61,713 nt of DNA from Clostridia bacterium (GTDB lineage Bacteria > Bacillota > Clostridia > Oscillospirales > CAG-272): positions 1-61,713 of the forward strand of contig JAFXKD010000008.1 in NCBI GenBank assembly GCA_017531925.1, read 5' to 3'. The position numbers and the translations under genes were made by a program. Below, piece by piece: positions 47,284-56,354 of this stretch. A model generated the notes under the pieces. The model made no database searches and was not told the origin of the DNA. It saw only the letters and a program-made list of their open reading frames with translations. Numbering within the stretch: position 1 is the stretch's first letter; each line of letters begins with the position of its first letter.

Positions 47284-48039
47284 TTAATCATCTTTTTTGT
47301 CGCCGCCAAGGTAGGCGTCGATAAGCTTTTTGTTTGTGATGAGCTCACTTGCAGGTCCTTCAAGACCGATCTTACCAAGCTCTAAAACGTATGCATAGTC
47401 AGCGATCTTTAAGGTCTGAAGAGCATTCTGCTCTACAATAAGTATTGTTGTTCCCTCGTCACGAATCTTTTTAAATGCCTTGAATATCTCATCAATGATG
47501 AGGGGAGCAAGTCCCAGCGAAGGCTCATCCAAGAGCAAAATTTTAGGATTGGACATAAGCGCGCGTCCGATAGCAACCATCTGCTGCTCGCCGCCGGAAA
47601 GTGTGTTAGCGGTCTGAGATTTTCTTTCCTCAAGAATTGGGAAAAGCTTATAAACTCTTTCAAAATTTTCCTTAAGCTGCTGCTTAGCGGAAATTTTTAC
47701 TCCGTTAACAACCTTTGTCTTAAGACCGTAAGCTCCGATCTTAAGATTTTCTTCAACGGTAAGCTCGGAAAACAGAAGTCTTCCCTCGGGTGACTGTGTA
47801 ACGCCCGCCTTTGCGATCTTATACGTAGGCAAGCCGCCTACCTCCTTACCCTCAAGCAATACAGATCCGCTATCCGGCTTGATTGCACCTGAAACAGTAC
47901 GAAGAGTGGTGGTTTTGCCCGCGCCGTTAGAACCGAGGAGCGCAACTATCTGTCCCTGCTCTACTTTAATATTTATTCCCTTAAGAGCTGTAATAAAGCC
48001 ATAAGAAACCTTTAAATCTTTAATTTCTAACAGTGCCAT
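47284..48039 (-). CDS. livF: Liv-type ABC ATPase, LivF
   Basis: 251 residues: Walker A LLGSNGAGKTTTLRTV, signature LSGGEQQMVAIGRAL, Walker B LLLDEPSLGL and a conserved PEGRLLFSELTVEENL block that marks LivF. Its ATG overlaps the livG stop by one base (TAATG), so translation is coupled. It pairs with LivG to drive the LivHM channel. Confidence 0.92.
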   Translation of the reverse strand: MALLEIKDLKVSYGFITALKGINIKVEQGQIVALLGSNGAGKTTTLRTVSGAIKPDSGSVLLEGKEVGGLPTYKIAKAGVTQSPEGRLLFSELTVEENLKIGAYGLKTKVVNGVKISAKQQLKENFERVYKLFPILEERKSQTANTLSGGEQQMVAIGRALMSNPKILLLDEPSLGLAPLIIDEIFKAFKKIRDEGTTILIVEQNALQTLKIADYAYVLELGKIGLEGPASELITNKKLIDAYLGGDKKDD

Positions 48040-49448
48040 TATTCCCCTCCCGAGCCTAAGTAGGCCTCTTGTACCTCTTTGCTTGCCTGAACCTCAGCAG
48101 GTGTACCGCACGCAAGCTTTTTACCGAAGGATATTGCGCAAATGTGATCGCAAATGCTCATAACCAAGCTCATATCGTGCTCAACAAGTAATATCGTGCA
48201 TCCCATATCGGTACGTATTTTATGGATAAGAGCGGCAAGATCGGCAGTTTCGGATTCATTAAGTCCCGCTGCGGGCTCGTCAAGGATGATGAGCTTGGGA
48301 TTACACATAAGCGCTCTTGCAATTTCTATTCGCTTAAGAACACCGTAAGGCAAGCCCCACGCAAGACGGTCGCGGTATGAATAAAGGTCCATATATTTAA
48401 GTATCTTATCCGCTTTTGCTCTCATTATCTGCTCCTCCCTTTTAAGGGCGGGAAGATGGAACATCTGCGTGAAAAGATTACTGTTATAATATCTTGTTGC
48501 CGCGATAAGAAGGTTCTCAAGAACCGTAACCTCTTTAACAACCTCGATATTCTGGAAGGTTCTTGAAATACCCTTGAGTACGATATCGTGAACCTTATAA
48601 TCAGTAAGTGTGATTACCTCGTTTTCGCTGATTGCAAAACGAATTTTTCCCGCGGTGGGCTTATAGAACTGAGTGATGCAGTTAAATACCGTGGTTTTAC
48701 CCGCACCGTTAGGGCCGATAAGACCGAATATTTCACCTTTTTTAACCTTAAATGAAAGATCATCAACCGCTTTAAGTCCGCCGAAGTACATTTTAAGTCC
48801 TTCAATATCAAGAAGAACGTCATCTTCAAGCTTGTCAGAAGATTTAAGCTGACCGTGAAGCTCGGTTATCTTTGATTGAAGCTTGGAAATCTTAGCCTCA
48901 ATAGATGCCTTTTCCTTTGCCTTTTTACCGTCAAGCTTTACTTTAAGCTCGTTTTCCTTAGCATCAAATTCAGCTTTCAGCTGCTTTGAAAGCTCATTAT
49001 AAGCCTTATCAGAGGTAGCGGAATTCTTTTGTAAAAATTCTGCCTTTTCAGCCTCTAAACGATCAATGTATTCTTTTCGCTTCGCATTGATAAGAGCTAT
49101 CTGCTCTTTATTCTTAGCAAGCGCTTCAGAAACATTACCGCCGGCAAAGATTGCCTTTGCCGCGCCGTGATTTGCTTCTCTGTGCTTCATATACGCCTTT
49201 ACGTCGTATTTCTGAAGCTTTTCCTCAATCACAGCCTGAGCATAGGCTTCTTTATCACAAGCCTCAAAAGCATATTTCTCAAGCTTTTTGTCTGCTTTTT
49301 TTATAAAAGCCGACAGAACCTTATCCATTTTTGCCTGATATTTTTCATCAAGATAATCAAGCTCTTCTTGATAAAAATCGAGCTTCTGGCGCAATGACAA
49401 GAGCTTATTCTGAACGGAGGAGAGTTTTTTATCCAAGATCTTTGCCAT
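48039..49448 (-). CDS. livG: Liv-type ABC ATPase, LivG, fused to a long coiled coil
   Basis: 469 residues from the ATG at 49448 (AAGGAGGG ahead; it overlaps the livM end by 20 bases). Residues ~1-210 are a charged helix-rich region full of Lys/Glu heptads with a break near 95-110 (GGNVSE), clearly a coiled coil and not part of usual LivG of ~255 residues. The ATPase starts at ~212: Walker A GPNGAGKTT (245-253), LPYGVLKRIEIARAL signature, Walker B LIILDEPAAGLN and VEHDMSLVM. The N-terminal arm could tether the transporter to a partner or dimerise it. The ATPase assignment is certain, the fused arm is of unknown role. Confidence 0.9.
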   Translation of the reverse strand: MAKILDKKLSSVQNKLLSLRQKLDFYQEELDYLDEKYQAKMDKVLSAFIKKADKKLEKYAFEACDKEAYAQAVIEEKLQKYDVKAYMKHREANHGAAKAIFAGGNVSEALAKNKEQIALINAKRKEYIDRLEAEKAEFLQKNSATSDKAYNELSKQLKAEFDAKENELKVKLDGKKAKEKASIEAKISKLQSKITELHGQLKSSDKLEDDVLLDIEGLKMYFGGLKAVDDLSFKVKKGEIFGLIGPNGAGKTTVFNCITQFYKPTAGKIRFAISENEVITLTDYKVHDIVLKGISRTFQNIEVVKEVTVLENLLIAATRYYNSNLFTQMFHLPALKREEQIMRAKADKILKYMDLYSYRDRLAWGLPYGVLKRIEIARALMCNPKLIILDEPAAGLNESETADLAALIHKIRTDMGCTILLVEHDMSLVMSICDHICAISFGKKLACGTPAEVQASKEVQEAYLGSGGE

Positions 49449-50541
49449 ATTTACCCTCCTTCTTCTTTCGAATGAATGCTTCAACTTTGTATTTTACTTC
49501 CATCAAAAGCTGTGCAAGACCGCCCGGATAGAACATAATTACTACTACTACCAATATTCCGCAGAACAAAGTAATAAGGGTGGGGTTTTCTCTGAAGAAC
49601 TCGATGTCCTGCAAGAACATTTTATCAATTCCGTAGATGATAAATGTACCTGCAACTGTTCCCCATATAGACTTCATTCCTCCGATAATTACCGCTCCAA
49701 GGATATTAAGCGATGTAGAAAGAGTGAAAAGTGTGCTGGAAGAGTTAGAAACATAGCGGTTGTACAGCATAAAGAGCATTCCCGCTATAGCCGCGTATAT
49801 AATTGAAATCATAAACGCAAGCAATCTGTATTTCATCAAAGAAATACCAAATGCCTGTGCCGCTGACGTGCTGTTCTTCATAGCAAGCATCGCACGGCCT
49901 GTGGGGCTATTCATAATATTATGAGTAATGATCATAAGCAAAAGCATCATTCCAACAATAATATAGAATATGCTTTCCGTTTTGAGTTTCAATGAATCTA
50001 TGCCAAACAATGTGATTTGTGAACCCTTGATCTTTATAGTATCCACAAGAGCAGCAAGCACTTCTTTAATGATCTGGGAAATACCGAGAGTTACTATAGC
50101 AAGATAGATACCCTCTATTCTCAATGAGATATATCCAACGATTGCTCCGACAATAAGCGCAATAACAATGGACATTATGAATGCCACGCCTATTGTAAGT
50201 CCCCACTCTGCAAGACAGTAATATGTGCAATATGCACCGATACCAATAAAGCCTGCAGTACCGAGGGAAGCAAGTGCGGAATATCCAAGCAAGAGACAAA
50301 AGCCAAGAGATACCACACAGAAAATCAAGGTAGATCCTATAGCATATACAAAGCTTGAGTTTACAAGTCCGGCTGATGACAAAATCTGAGTTACTGTAAG
50401 AATAAGCGCAAAAATCACATATCCCACAACGGGGTTTTTGCGAAGCTTATTCAAAAGTGCAAGAGTATTTTCTACACTTCTGCGCTCATTTTCTGCTCTG
50501 TAAAGAGGCATGTTTAAATAGTTTCTATTCAATTTATTCAT
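49429..50541 (-). CDS. livM: Liv-type ABC permease, LivM
   Basis: 370 residues from the ATG at 50541; AAGAAGG lies 7 bases ahead. A GTG two codons earlier overlaps the livH stop and is an alternative start. About nine membrane helices follow a cytoplasmic N-terminus of ~40 residues. The block LGISQIIKEVLAALVD and the conserved ending GGLAQL fit LivM. It forms the channel with LivH. Confidence 0.9.
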   Translation of the reverse strand: MNKLNRNYLNMPLYRAENERRSVENTLALLNKLRKNPVVGYVIFALILTVTQILSSAGLVNSSFVYAIGSTLIFCVVSLGFCLLLGYSALASLGTAGFIGIGAYCTYYCLAEWGLTIGVAFIMSIVIALIVGAIVGYISLRIEGIYLAIVTLGISQIIKEVLAALVDTIKIKGSQITLFGIDSLKLKTESIFYIIVGMMLLLMIITHNIMNSPTGRAMLAMKNSTSAAQAFGISLMKYRLLAFMISIIYAAIAGMLFMLYNRYVSNSSSTLFTLSTSLNILGAVIIGGMKSIWGTVAGTFIIYGIDKMFLQDIEFFRENPTLITLFCGILVVVVIMFYPGGLAQLLMEVKYKVEAFIRKKKEGKYGKDLG

Positions 50542-50543
50542 AA

Positions 50544-51455
50544 TCACACCTTCTTAACCATTTTTTTGCCAAACAAGCCATGGGGCTTCCAAAGAACGAG
50601 CAGCATTACTATGAAATAAACGATTGCAGGCTTCCAGTTTGAAAGCACCGGAACGTGGATACAAATGCATCCTATAAGAACGTTAAGCATATAAATGATT
50701 ACCGCTCCGAAAATAGGTCCGTAGAACGTTGCAAATCCACCAAGAATTCCCGCAAGGAATGCGTTTATCTGCGTTGTCGTCATAATATAGCCGCTTGACA
50801 ATGTTACGTTACCTATATAAAGTGTTGCGGCAACTGCGCCGAAAGAACCTGCAATTCCCCAAGAAACAGCTGTAATTACCTTAGTGTTGATGCCCATCAT
50901 TCCGGCAACGATCTCGTTACTCGCGGTTGCTCTTACAGAAAGTCCCCATTTTGATTTTTGTAATAAAATGAAAACCGCAACAAGCAATACCACAGTTACT
51001 ACCAAGGATATTATAGTGTTATACTGAATAAATACGTCTCCAACGGTAATACCCTGTGTGAGATGTATAAACGGCAATACGGGTACGGACTCGAATTGCG
51101 CTACCTTGAATACAAAAGGAATAAGTCCGATAAAAATAGAGATAAGTCCCATTGTAATAATCTGTTTTCCAAGCGCATTTACATATCGTCCGTTACGGAA
51201 AATAAGCACGTCTATCGCAACACCAACAATAAATGCGACAATTACGCCCACGAAAGCAACTGCCCATAAAGGAAGTCCGTAAACCAATGTAAGCTCTACT
51301 GCTACATATGCTCCGATTGCGGAAATAACGCCCTGAGCAAAGTTTGTAGTATAGCTCGTTTTAAATATCAATGTAACCGCAAAGGTCGCAAGAATACCTG
51401 CGCACATTGACGGAATTACACCGATCAATATTTGTAAATAAGAAGCAATCGGCAT
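50544..51455 (-). CDS. livH: Liv-type ABC permease, LivH
   Basis: 303 residues, eight or so membrane helices, with the conserved blocks RATASNEIVAGMMGINTK and LAGILGGFATFYGP of LivH proteins. The ATG overlaps the stop of the upstream KAS III-like gene by one base (TAATG), which makes the transporter genes part of the acyl-CoA operon and not a separate unit. Confidence 0.9.
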   Translation of the reverse strand: MPIASYLQILIGVIPSMCAGILATFAVTLIFKTSYTTNFAQGVISAIGAYVAVELTLVYGLPLWAVAFVGVIVAFIVGVAIDVLIFRNGRYVNALGKQIITMGLISIFIGLIPFVFKVAQFESVPVLPFIHLTQGITVGDVFIQYNTIISLVVTVVLLVAVFILLQKSKWGLSVRATASNEIVAGMMGINTKVITAVSWGIAGSFGAVAATLYIGNVTLSSGYIMTTTQINAFLAGILGGFATFYGPIFGAVIIYMLNVLIGCICIHVPVLSNWKPAIVYFIVMLLVLWKPHGLFGKKMVKKV

Positions 51456-52477
51456 TACTGTTCACCCCACTGAATGATATTTGCCGCCCAGGTATAGCCT
51501 ATGCCTGCAGCGATCATACATACAGTGTCGCCGTCTTTAACTTTTCCCTCTTTAAGAGCAAGCTCAAGAGAAAGGATCTGGTCGATCTGACCGATATGAC
51601 CGTAGTCCTCAAGGTAGATTGCCTGATCCTCGCGAAGACCGAGGTCCGAAAGCATTGCCTTGTGGCCACTTCTCTTGATGTGGAGGATAGAAAGATAATC
51701 AATATCCTCACGAGTCTTACCGGATTTACGGAGAGCCTCGTCTATGCAGTGATACCAGTTGGGCATTGAAACCGTGTTAAGAAGTCCCTTCATCTTGGGG
51801 GAGTCCATAAGACGGAGCATGCCGTATTCCTTATAATTTTCGGGAGTAACGGGCTCAAGGATACCACCCACCTTTGAGCCGCAGGTGTGAACTACGCTTC
51901 CGTCGCTCATAAGATGCGTTCCGAGGAGAAGGTTCTTATTATAATTTTTCTTAAGAAGGATCGCTCCGCCGCCCGCACCGAGATTGAACATAAACGATAC
52001 GCCGCTGTCGGTGTAGTCGATGAAATCACAGTTGCGATAGCCGCCACACACGAGGATAGTATTAAGCTCGTCGTCGGCAATAAGCATATCCTTAGCTATC
52101 TTCATAGCGGAAACGCAGGTGCAGCAACGGTTCTGAACGTCGATACCCCAAGCGTTCTTAGCGCCTATTCTGTCCTGAACGTAGCACGCGCTCGTTGTGA
52201 GAGGATATTCCTTCCACTCCTCGGTGATACAAAGGATGGCGTCGATCTCAAGAGGATCAACTCCGCAATTCTCAAGGCACTTGAGAGCTGCAAGAGCGCC
52301 CATCTCCTGCGTACCGTCGCAGAGATCCTCAGAGGGCATATATTTCTGATTGATGCCGAGCTTAGCTCTTACAGCATCCTCACTCCAAACGCCACCTGTG
52401 GCATCGGAGATCTCTTTAGCAGTCATTATTTTCTTGGGTAAGTAAGTACCTACTCCAACTATTCCAACGTTTACCAT
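51455..52477 (-). CDS. KAS III-like (3-oxoacyl synthase family) enzyme
   Basis: A 340-residue thiolase-fold protein: N-terminal VGIVGVGTYLPKKIMT, active-site Cys region QNRCCTCVSAM, His block LHIKRSGHKAM and YGHIGQIDQIL where FabH has the Asn of its NTSAAS loop. Thus the Cys-His pair is present while the Asn position is His. It might join an acyl-CoA with malonyl- or acetyl-CoA, or exchange acyl groups; its place beside thiolase and a 3-ketoacyl reductase suggests it acts on acyl-CoA rather than ACP. It starts 15 bases after the reductase gene. The precise reaction is unknown. Confidence 0.75.
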   Translation of the reverse strand: MVNVGIVGVGTYLPKKIMTAKEISDATGGVWSEDAVRAKLGINQKYMPSEDLCDGTQEMGALAALKCLENCGVDPLEIDAILCITEEWKEYPLTTSACYVQDRIGAKNAWGIDVQNRCCTCVSAMKIAKDMLIADDELNTILVCGGYRNCDFIDYTDSGVSFMFNLGAGGGAILLKKNYNKNLLLGTHLMSDGSVVHTCGSKVGGILEPVTPENYKEYGMLRLMDSPKMKGLLNTVSMPNWYHCIDEALRKSGKTREDIDYLSILHIKRSGHKAMLSDLGLREDQAIYLEDYGHIGQIDQILSLELALKEGKVKDGDTVCMIAAGIGYTWAANIIQWGEQ

Positions 52478-52492
52478 TTAAATACCTCCAGA

Positions 52493-53212
52493 TTAAAGTC
52501 TCATGCCGCCGTTAACGGAGAGAACGTGTCCTGTTACGTAAGAGGAATCGTCACTTGCAAGGAAGAGAGCCGCCTTTGCGATCTCCTCGGGCTGACCGAG
52601 ACGTCCAAGCATTGTAAGACCTGCAAACTTCTTAAGAAGATCCTCGGGAACGGTCTTCATCATATCCGTCATAATGTATCCGGGGGCGATTGCGTTGCAG
52701 CGTACGGGAACGCCCTTGCGAGCAAATTCCTTAGCCCAGGTCTTTGTAAGACCGATAACGCCTGCCTTGGATGCAGCATAGTTTGCCTGACCGATATTAC
52801 CGTATTCGCCGACAACGGAAGAAATATTGATGATGGAGCCGCCGCCCATCTCCTCCATAAAGGGTCCTACGTATCTTGTAAGATTGAATACACCCTTAAG
52901 GTTGATATCGATAACGAGATCCCACTGATCGTCCGTCATCTTTCTCGTCATAGAGTCACGGGTGATACCTGCGTTATTAACAAGGATATCGATCCTGCCG
53001 TATTTCTCCTTTGCATACTCGAAGAGAGCCTTGCAAGCCTCACCGTCGGTAACGTTGAGCTGATAGTATTCAACGTTCTCGTTTTCATAGGTAAGGGGCA
53101 TCATATCTACTGCGATGACCTTTGCTCCCTCTCTTGCGAATGTGAGAGCCATTTCGCCGCCAAGTCCCTTAGCGCCGCCTGTAACGATTGCAACTTTATT
53201 TTCAAGTCTCAT
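52493..53212 (-). CDS. SDR 3-oxoacyl/acetoacetyl-CoA reductase (FabG/PhbB-like)
   Basis: A 239-residue short-chain dehydrogenase: dinucleotide motif TGGAKGLGGEMA, NNAG at ~87, catalytic Ser in NISSVVGEYG, Tyr and Lys in YAASKAG, and the family ending SVNGGMRL. FabG/PhbB enzymes make (R)-3-hydroxyacyl products. With thiolase just upstream and an (R)-enoyl-CoA hydratase in the same operon, reduction of acetoacetyl-CoA to (R)-3-hydroxybutyryl-CoA is the natural reading. Whether it prefers NADH or NADPH cannot be read with confidence. Confidence 0.88.
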   Translation of the reverse strand: MRLENKVAIVTGGAKGLGGEMALTFAREGAKVIAVDMMPLTYENENVEYYQLNVTDGEACKALFEYAKEKYGRIDILVNNAGITRDSMTRKMTDDQWDLVIDINLKGVFNLTRYVGPFMEEMGGGSIINISSVVGEYGNIGQANYAASKAGVIGLTKTWAKEFARKGVPVRCNAIAPGYIMTDMMKTVPEDLLKKFAGLTMLGRLGQPEEIAKAALFLASDDSSYVTGHVLSVNGGMRL

Positions 53213-53242
53213 AATAAATACCTTCCTTTCAAATTAATATAG

Positions 53243-54448
53243 TCAAATGCTTTTAAGAACCACAGCAGTACCCATACCGCCGCCTATGCAGAGAGATGCA
53301 ACACCGTAAGTCTTGCCGCTGCGCTTAAGCTCGTGAGCAAGGGTTACTATAATTCTGTTACCGGATGCACCTACGGGATGACCGAGCGCGATAGCACCGC
53401 CGTTGACATTGCAACGTGAAACGATGTATTCGGGGTCAACACCGTGTCCCTCCGAGAGAAGTTTCACAACACCGAGAGACTGAGCCGCGAACGCTTCGTT
53501 AAGCTCGAAAAGCTCGATCTCGTCGATCTTCATACCTGCATTCTTAAGAGCGTTTGTGACCGCGGGAACGGGACCGAGTCCCATAACGTCGGGCTCAACA
53601 CCGCCCTGACCCACAGCTACTATCTCAGCCATAGGAGTAAGTCCGTATTTTTCAACCGCAGCCTCGCTTGCGATCACACAAAAGGACGCGCCGTCATTAA
53701 TACCGGATGCATTACCCGCCGTAACCGTTCCGTCGGGCTTGAATGCGGGACGGAGAGTGCCGAGTTTTTCAAGGGAGGTCGCGCGGTTGATGTACTCATC
53801 CGCGTCAAATACTACTTCTTTTCTGCCGACCTTAACGGTAAGAGGGACTATCTCGGAAACAAATTTGCCCTCATCCTGAGCAGCTATTGCCTTCTTTTGG
53901 GAATTGATAGCAAATTCATCCTGTGCCTCTCTTGTGATACCGTATCTTTCAGCTACGTTCTCTGCCGTGATACCCATATGCATATTGCCAAAGGCATCAG
54001 TAAGAGAATCTATGAGCATATGGTCAACGAGCTTCATCTCACCCATCTTGTTACCGCTTCTTACCTTACCGGGAACGAGATAAGGAGCGCCGCTCATAAC
54101 CTCAGTACCGCCTGCAGCGATGAGGTCTGCCATACCTGCTCTTATTGCGGTGTAAGCATTCATAACTGCCTTCATACCGCTTCCGCAAACCATATTAAGA
54201 GAGTAAGCGGGGATCTCAACGGGCACGCCTGCGCCAATAGCAACCTGACGTGCGGGACCCTGCTTTACTCCTGCGGGAAGAACGTTACCTACAATGACCT
54301 CATCAAGCCACTCGGGCTTAACGTTGCCTGCTTCAAGTGTGGCTCTGAGCACGTCAGCGCCGAGCTTAGTGGGGGAAACGTCTTTAAGTGTGCCGAGCAT
54401 TGCGCCGATAGCGCTTCTCTTTGCACTTACTAAATAGATCTTGTTCAT
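53243..54448 (-). CDS. thlA: Acetyl-CoA C-acetyltransferase (thiolase)
   Basis: 401 residues from the ATG at 54448 (GGAAGAAG ahead; an earlier in-frame ATG lacks good spacing). Active-site Cys in NMVCGSGMKA, His in GGAIALGHPVGASG and second Cys in CIGGGMGTA. It condenses two acetyl-CoA to acetoacetyl-CoA, or runs in the reverse. It is the entry step of the four-carbon pathway of this operon. It ends 30 bases before the reductase gene. Confidence 0.92.
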   Translation of the reverse strand: MNKIYLVSAKRSAIGAMLGTLKDVSPTKLGADVLRATLEAGNVKPEWLDEVIVGNVLPAGVKQGPARQVAIGAGVPVEIPAYSLNMVCGSGMKAVMNAYTAIRAGMADLIAAGGTEVMSGAPYLVPGKVRSGNKMGEMKLVDHMLIDSLTDAFGNMHMGITAENVAERYGITREAQDEFAINSQKKAIAAQDEGKFVSEIVPLTVKVGRKEVVFDADEYINRATSLEKLGTLRPAFKPDGTVTAGNASGINDGASFCVIASEAAVEKYGLTPMAEIVAVGQGGVEPDVMGLGPVPAVTNALKNAGMKIDEIELFELNEAFAAQSLGVVKLLSEGHGVDPEYIVSRCNVNGGAIALGHPVGASGNRIIVTLAHELKRSGKTYGVASLCIGGGMGTAVVLKSI

Positions 54449-54524
54449 TGGTCTTCTTCCTTTCATATTTTAATTGTAAGAATTGATCAAAATGTCATTT
54501 TTATGAGGGCTACCCTCTTTTTCG

Positions 54525-54559
54525 GGATGTGGGGCGTTTTTAAATAAAGCCCCACATCC
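54525..54559 (-). other. Intercistronic hairpin between etfA and thlA
   Basis: An 11-bp stem, GGATGTGGGGC (54525-54535) with GCCCCACATCC (54549-54559). No leftward T run follows, so the operon probably reads through; a smaller stem GAGGG/CCCTC (54505-54517) is beside it, followed by TTTTT on the plus strand only. It may tune the relative mRNA level of etfAB and downstream genes. Confidence 0.5.
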
Positions 54560-54573
54560 TTAAAAATCAATTA

Positions 54574-55542
54574 TTAAAGCATCTTGTTGAGGTTCTTAAA
54601 TACTGCCTCAGCATCTGCAACGATACCGAGATTAGCAACCTTAAAGATGGGCGCGTTCTTGTCGGTATTGACAGCAACGATGAATTCGGATTCCTCCATA
54701 CCTGCAAGGTGCTGGATAGCTCCGCTGATACCGAATGCAAGATATACCTCGGGACGAACTGTCTTACCGGTCTGACCGACCTGACGCTCGTGATCCATAA
54801 GACCTGCGTCAACGAGAGTTCTGGAAGAGGAAACTGCGCTTCCCTTGATCTTCGATGCAAGCTCGTGAGCGGAATCAAGATTCTTAACACCGCGTCCGCA
54901 TGATACAAGAATCTTAGCATCCTCGATATTAGCTTCACCCTTCTCTGCCTTAACCTCTTCAAGAACGGTTACCGCAAATTTGGAAGCATCCCATTCAACG
55001 CTTTCTGCTACAACTTCGCCAACTCTCGCAGGGTCAGCCTCAAGCTTCTTCATAACGCCGGGACGTACCGTGCTCATCTGAGGACGGTGATCGGGGCAGA
55101 TGATGGTTGCAAAGAGGTTACCGCCAAATGCGGGTCTTGTCATGAAAAGATTGCCCTCTTCATCCATTTCAAGCTTTGTGCAGTCCGCAGTAAGACCTGT
55201 CTTAAGTCTTGCGGAAAGACGGGGAGCAAGATCACGTCCGATGCTCGTAGCACCGAAGAGGATCACATTGGGCTCATACTTTCTTGCGATATGAGTCATT
55301 GCCTGAGCATATGGCTCGGTTACGAATTTTTCAAGATTTTCGTGGTCAACCACGTAAACAGTGTCAGCGCCGTGAGCGATAAGCTCTGCGGCTCTTCCCT
55401 GCACGCCGTGTCCAAGGAGGACTGCATTAACCTTTTCGCCTGTTTTTTCCGCAAGCTCACGGGCAACTCCGAGAAGCTCAAGAGCTACGTTCTGAAGCAC
55501 GCCGTCACGCTGCTCGCAGAATACAAAAATATTCTTTGCCAT
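54574..55542 (-). CDS. etfA: Electron transfer flavoprotein, alpha subunit
   Basis: 322 residues, with the FAD-binding C-terminal half showing CGRGVKN, GQTGKTVRPEVYLAFGISGA and NTDKNAPIF. EtfA and EtfB shuttle electrons between an acyl-CoA dehydrogenase and NADH or ferredoxin; in Clostridia the pair usually makes a bifurcating complex with butyryl-CoA dehydrogenase. It follows etfB by 15 bases. Confidence 0.93.
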   Translation of the reverse strand: MAKNIFVFCEQRDGVLQNVALELLGVARELAEKTGEKVNAVLLGHGVQGRAAELIAHGADTVYVVDHENLEKFVTEPYAQAMTHIARKYEPNVILFGATSIGRDLAPRLSARLKTGLTADCTKLEMDEEGNLFMTRPAFGGNLFATIICPDHRPQMSTVRPGVMKKLEADPARVGEVVAESVEWDASKFAVTVLEEVKAEKGEANIEDAKILVSCGRGVKNLDSAHELASKIKGSAVSSSRTLVDAGLMDHERQVGQTGKTVRPEVYLAFGISGAIQHLAGMEESEFIVAVNTDKNAPIFKVANLGIVADAEAVFKNLNKML

Positions 55543-55557
55543 AATACAAGCACCTCC

Positions 55558-56343
55558 TTATATAAGATGACGCTCTTTGAGCGCATCCACGATAGCCTTA
55601 GCGGCGCTTTCGGGATCAAGCTCAAGCGTTTCGATAGTTTTGTTGAATTGCTTTGTAGCTGTGGATTTAACCTTTGTGGGAGAACCGCCAAGACCGATAT
55701 CAGCCTTGTCAAGATCAAGATCTGCAAAGGTAATAAAGCCTACCTCCTTCTCATCCTGAGCAACGATATCCCAAACGTTCATATATCTGGGCTTTGCAAG
55801 GGTGGAAAGGATCGTGATAAGGCACTGTCCCTCGACCTTAAGAGTCTGATATCTGTCCTCAAACTCTCTCTTTACGATAAGCGCGCCGCACTCGTTGCAA
55901 TAGTCGATAGCAGCAGCATATGTGATCTGAGGAATGCCGAGATGCTCAGCGATCTGAGGACCTACCTGAGCCGTGTCGCCGTCGATAGCCTGACGTCCGC
56001 AGAATACTACGTCCGCGCCAAGCTTTCTGATAGCTGCAGCGATGATGGTTGACGTTGCAAGTGTGTCAGAGCCGGCAAAAGCACGGTCTGTAAGGAGGAA
56101 TGCTTCGTCCGCACCCATAGCGAGAGCCTCGCGAAGCGCCTTTTCCGCCTGCATGGGACCCATCGTGATAACGGTAACTGTAGCGCCGCATTTTTCCTTG
56201 AGCTGAAGAGCCGCTTCAATTGCGGTCTTATCATCGGGATTGATGATGCTGGGAACACCGTCACGCTTAAGAGTATTCGTTACGGGATCTATTTTGATTT
56301 CGGTCGTATTGGGGACCTGCTTGATACAAACTATAATCTTCAT
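55558..56343 (-). CDS. etfB: Electron transfer flavoprotein, beta subunit
   Basis: 261 residues, starting CIKQVPNTTEIKID, with GMGADEAF-like AMGADEAFLL, FCGRQAIDGDTAQVGPQ and GIPQITYA. The length and these blocks match the beta subunits found in electron-bifurcating Bcd/Etf complexes, but bifurcation itself is inferred. It is 11 bases after the acyl-CoA dehydrogenase gene. Confidence 0.93.
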   Translation of the reverse strand: MKIIVCIKQVPNTTEIKIDPVTNTLKRDGVPSIINPDDKTAIEAALQLKEKCGATVTVITMGPMQAEKALREALAMGADEAFLLTDRAFAGSDTLATSTIIAAAIRKLGADVVFCGRQAIDGDTAQVGPQIAEHLGIPQITYAAAIDYCNECGALIVKREFEDRYQTLKVEGQCLITILSTLAKPRYMNVWDIVAQDEKEVGFITFADLDLDKADIGLGGSPTKVKSTATKQFNKTIETLELDPESAAKAIVDALKERHLI

Positions 56344-56354
56344 TTATCTCAACC

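Noticed and set aside
53444-54433. Long plus-strand frame opposite the thiolase gene
   Set aside because: The thiolase strand carries all catalytic motifs; the opposite frame is a codon-bias shadow with no family features.
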